Origin: CAMCTV01 sp964420985
GTDB lineage: Bacteria; Bacteroidota; Bacteroidia; Flavobacteriales_D; Sanyastnellaceae
DNA: 64,000 bases
Direction: 5' to 3'
NCBI GenBank assembly: GCA_964420985.1
Contig: CAYQUT010000003.1
Span: forward strand, 1-64,000
Shown here: positions 62,915-64,000 of the stretch, piece by piece
Position numbering within the stretch: the stretch's first letter is position 1
Layout of the letters: each line of letters starts with the position of its first letter
The notes under the pieces: generated by a model
The model's input: only the letters and a program-made list of their open reading frames with translations
Database searches by the model: none
Told to the model about the DNA's origin: nothing
Position numbers and translations under genes: made by a program

Positions 62915-64000
62915 CTCCTTCTGATTTTAATCGGGATAAAAGAATCCATTTTGTCCTCTGATACAACCACCCAATAGCCTCCACCTCCTGCGCCTGAAAT
63001 TTTATAACCAATGATATTGGAGAGATATGGATTCAACACCGCTTCCGCTTCCACATTTGTCATCATTGGAAATAGGGCGCATTGTGCATTAAAAGAATGC
63101 GTAATGGCCGAACCCAATCCATACAAATCTTTCTTCAATACACAATCCCATGCTAAGGCCGCTGCATTAGCCAAATCCTTGACCATGTCGCTCTTCAAAT
63201 GCATTTCATCCAAGACCTCAAAACCATCCTGTCTTGGTCCTATTGGAATAAGAAATAAATGGCGCTCTAGCCAGGTCAATATTTCTTCTTCTTGATTGGT
63301 TTCAATACTTTCAGGCCAATAATCTCCCTTGTAATTCAATCGATTTACCCCAGGAAAAACGATCCCAATGGCGTCCTGTGATCCTGATACATGCTTTTTT
63401 CCTGGCGGATTATCTGCTGCAAAAAGCAACTGAGCGGTACTTTCCTTGTCACGATTGGGCAGATGCTTGCCCCAAATGGACAGCGCTGTGTTTCTTGTGC
63501 TAGAGGCCATTCCACTCCTCCCATTGAATTCTACAGTGGGTAAAATTGAAATCGTTATCACGGGTCCTCCATGCAACTCACTTACAAAAGGTTGATCCAA
63601 CCAACCTCCGGCCAAATCAATTCTAAAAGGCATCTCCGTTTCTTGTCGGTACTGCGTGGTAGAACGAGCCGGCAAATTATCCTTGGGATCTCTATTTAAC
63701 ACCACATAATGAATTCCCTTGGACTCAACAAGCGATTGTTTTTCTTGACTGTGTCCATCCTCATTGACCACAAAATAATCAGGAGAAATTTCATTCAACT
63801 CATCAATAAAATCCAGTTTTCCCAAACCTTTACTAATCCTCACCTCCTTTACCCATTTCACAGCATGAAGCATATAGGCTCTTTCAGCCTGAGAATAGTA
63901 GGTTTTCCTATTCTTAAGAAGAAATATATTGTCGTCATTACCCAAGCAAACATACAATTCACCAAAACGAGCCGCGCTTTCAAGAAAAGCAATGTGACCA
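62911..64000 (-). CDS. HIGH-type nucleotidyltransferase / GHMP kinase fusion (5'-partial)
   Basis: The gene runs off the window; about 362 codons are present. The visible N-terminal part, GHIAFLESAARFGELYVCLG then YSQAERAYMLHAVKWVKEV and DYFVVNEDG, belongs to the cytidylyltransferase-like (HxGH) fold; the first histidine lies beyond the edge. From about residue 120 it is a GHMP kinase: PFRIDLAGGWLDQPF, the P-loop-like RSGMASSTRNTA and the C-terminal YKISGAGGGGYWVVV. This differs from Fkp, where a pyrophosphorylase of another fold precedes the fucokinase. Beside fucP and a mutarotase, it may phosphorylate and activate a deoxy sugar. Confidence 0.85.
   Translation of the reverse strand, partial: GHIAFLESAARFGELYVCLGNDDNIFLLKNRKTYYSQAERAYMLHAVKWVKEVRISKGLGKLDFIDELNEISPDYFVVNEDGHSQEKQSLVESKGIHYVVLNRDPKDNLPARSTTQYRQETEMPFRIDLAGGWLDQPFVSELHGGPVITISILPTVEFNGRSGMASSTRNTALSIWGKHLPNRDKESTAQLLFAADNPPGKKHVSGSQDAIGIVFPGVNRLNYKGDYWPESIETNQEEEILTWLERHLFLIPIGPRQDGFEVLDEMHLKSDMVKDLANAAALAWDCVLKKDLYGLGSAITHSFNAQCALFPMMTNVEAEAVLNPYLSNIIGYKISGAGGGGYWVVVSEDKMDSFIPIKIRRS

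Noticed and set aside
1..64000. CRISPR arrays, rRNA genes and insertion sequences
   Set aside because: No spaced short repeats, no rRNA-like stretches and no transposase frames or terminal inverted repeats were seen on either strand.

Overview
The window comes from a Bacteroidota chromosome, most likely a free-living, probably aquatic member of the Flavobacteriales. The signs are TAnnTTTG-type promoters, type IX secretion sorting domains of both the A and the B (gliding-motility-associated) kind, DUF4295 encoded beside rpmG and ftsY, a fused alpha/beta E1 2-oxoacid dehydrogenase, DUF2490 and DUF4105 proteins, and Kdo (kdsA) and meso-diaminopimelate (dapF) biosynthesis. Genus and species cannot be read from the sequence.

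Region 1 (about 1-15137) is an integrative genomic island in a tRNA gene with a CAT (Met-type) anticodon. The window opens on the last 12 bases of a tRNA, whose body lies upstream. A tyrosine integrase follows, and the island ends at a tRNA-like remnant (15063-15136) that has lost its acceptor stem and shares the terminal CTCTCGCTAC. Cargo, in order: a small winged-helix-like protein, a membrane-anchored PD-(D/E)XK-like protein, a type I restriction-modification operon (hsdM-hsdS-orf-hsdR, each start overlapping the previous stop) with an extra HEPN-like gene between hsdS and hsdR, a hypothetical protein, a lipoprotein, a large FISUMP-domain surface protein and a RadC/JAB protein. A copy of the left-end layout (tRNA end, terminator, arm-like repeat) recurs just beyond the right end at 15128-15293. 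This suggests a second, decayed element at the same tRNA.

Region 2 (15461-64000) is ordinary chromosome, arranged in alternating blocks. After an orphan lipoprotein and a dppB-type permease come: plus 18089-23887 (folP, dipeptidyl peptidase, gcvT, comB, phospholipase-C-like); minus 23890-30875 (dapF, DUF4105, lipoprotein, outer-membrane protein, kdsA, secreted protein); plus 30938-38574 (E1, TlpA-like, ferredoxin, two haem-type lipoproteins, CotH kinase, lipoprotein, DUF2490); minus 38582-43385 (rpmG, DUF4295, ftsY, rimO, queE, membrane protein); plus 43560-47650 (ftsK, lolA-like, cyanophycinase-like); minus 47651-56289 (glycoside-hydrolase-like; purL, PASTA protein, T9SS protein, rluD); plus 56374-59367 (giant PKD/T9SS-B protein); minus 59360-64000 (a fucose-type sugar operon with a nucleotidyltransferase-GHMP kinase fusion, plus marC and rnhA). 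Convergent blocks abut or overlap with no room for terminators.

Five genes have a perfect TAnnTTTG box exactly four bases before the start codon, which implies leaderless mRNAs; two more have a five-base spacer. The best candidates for new biology are the HEPN-like protein built into the type I RM operon, the neighbouring membrane nuclease candidate, the tandem-element structure at the tRNA, and the nucleotidyltransferase-GHMP kinase fusion.
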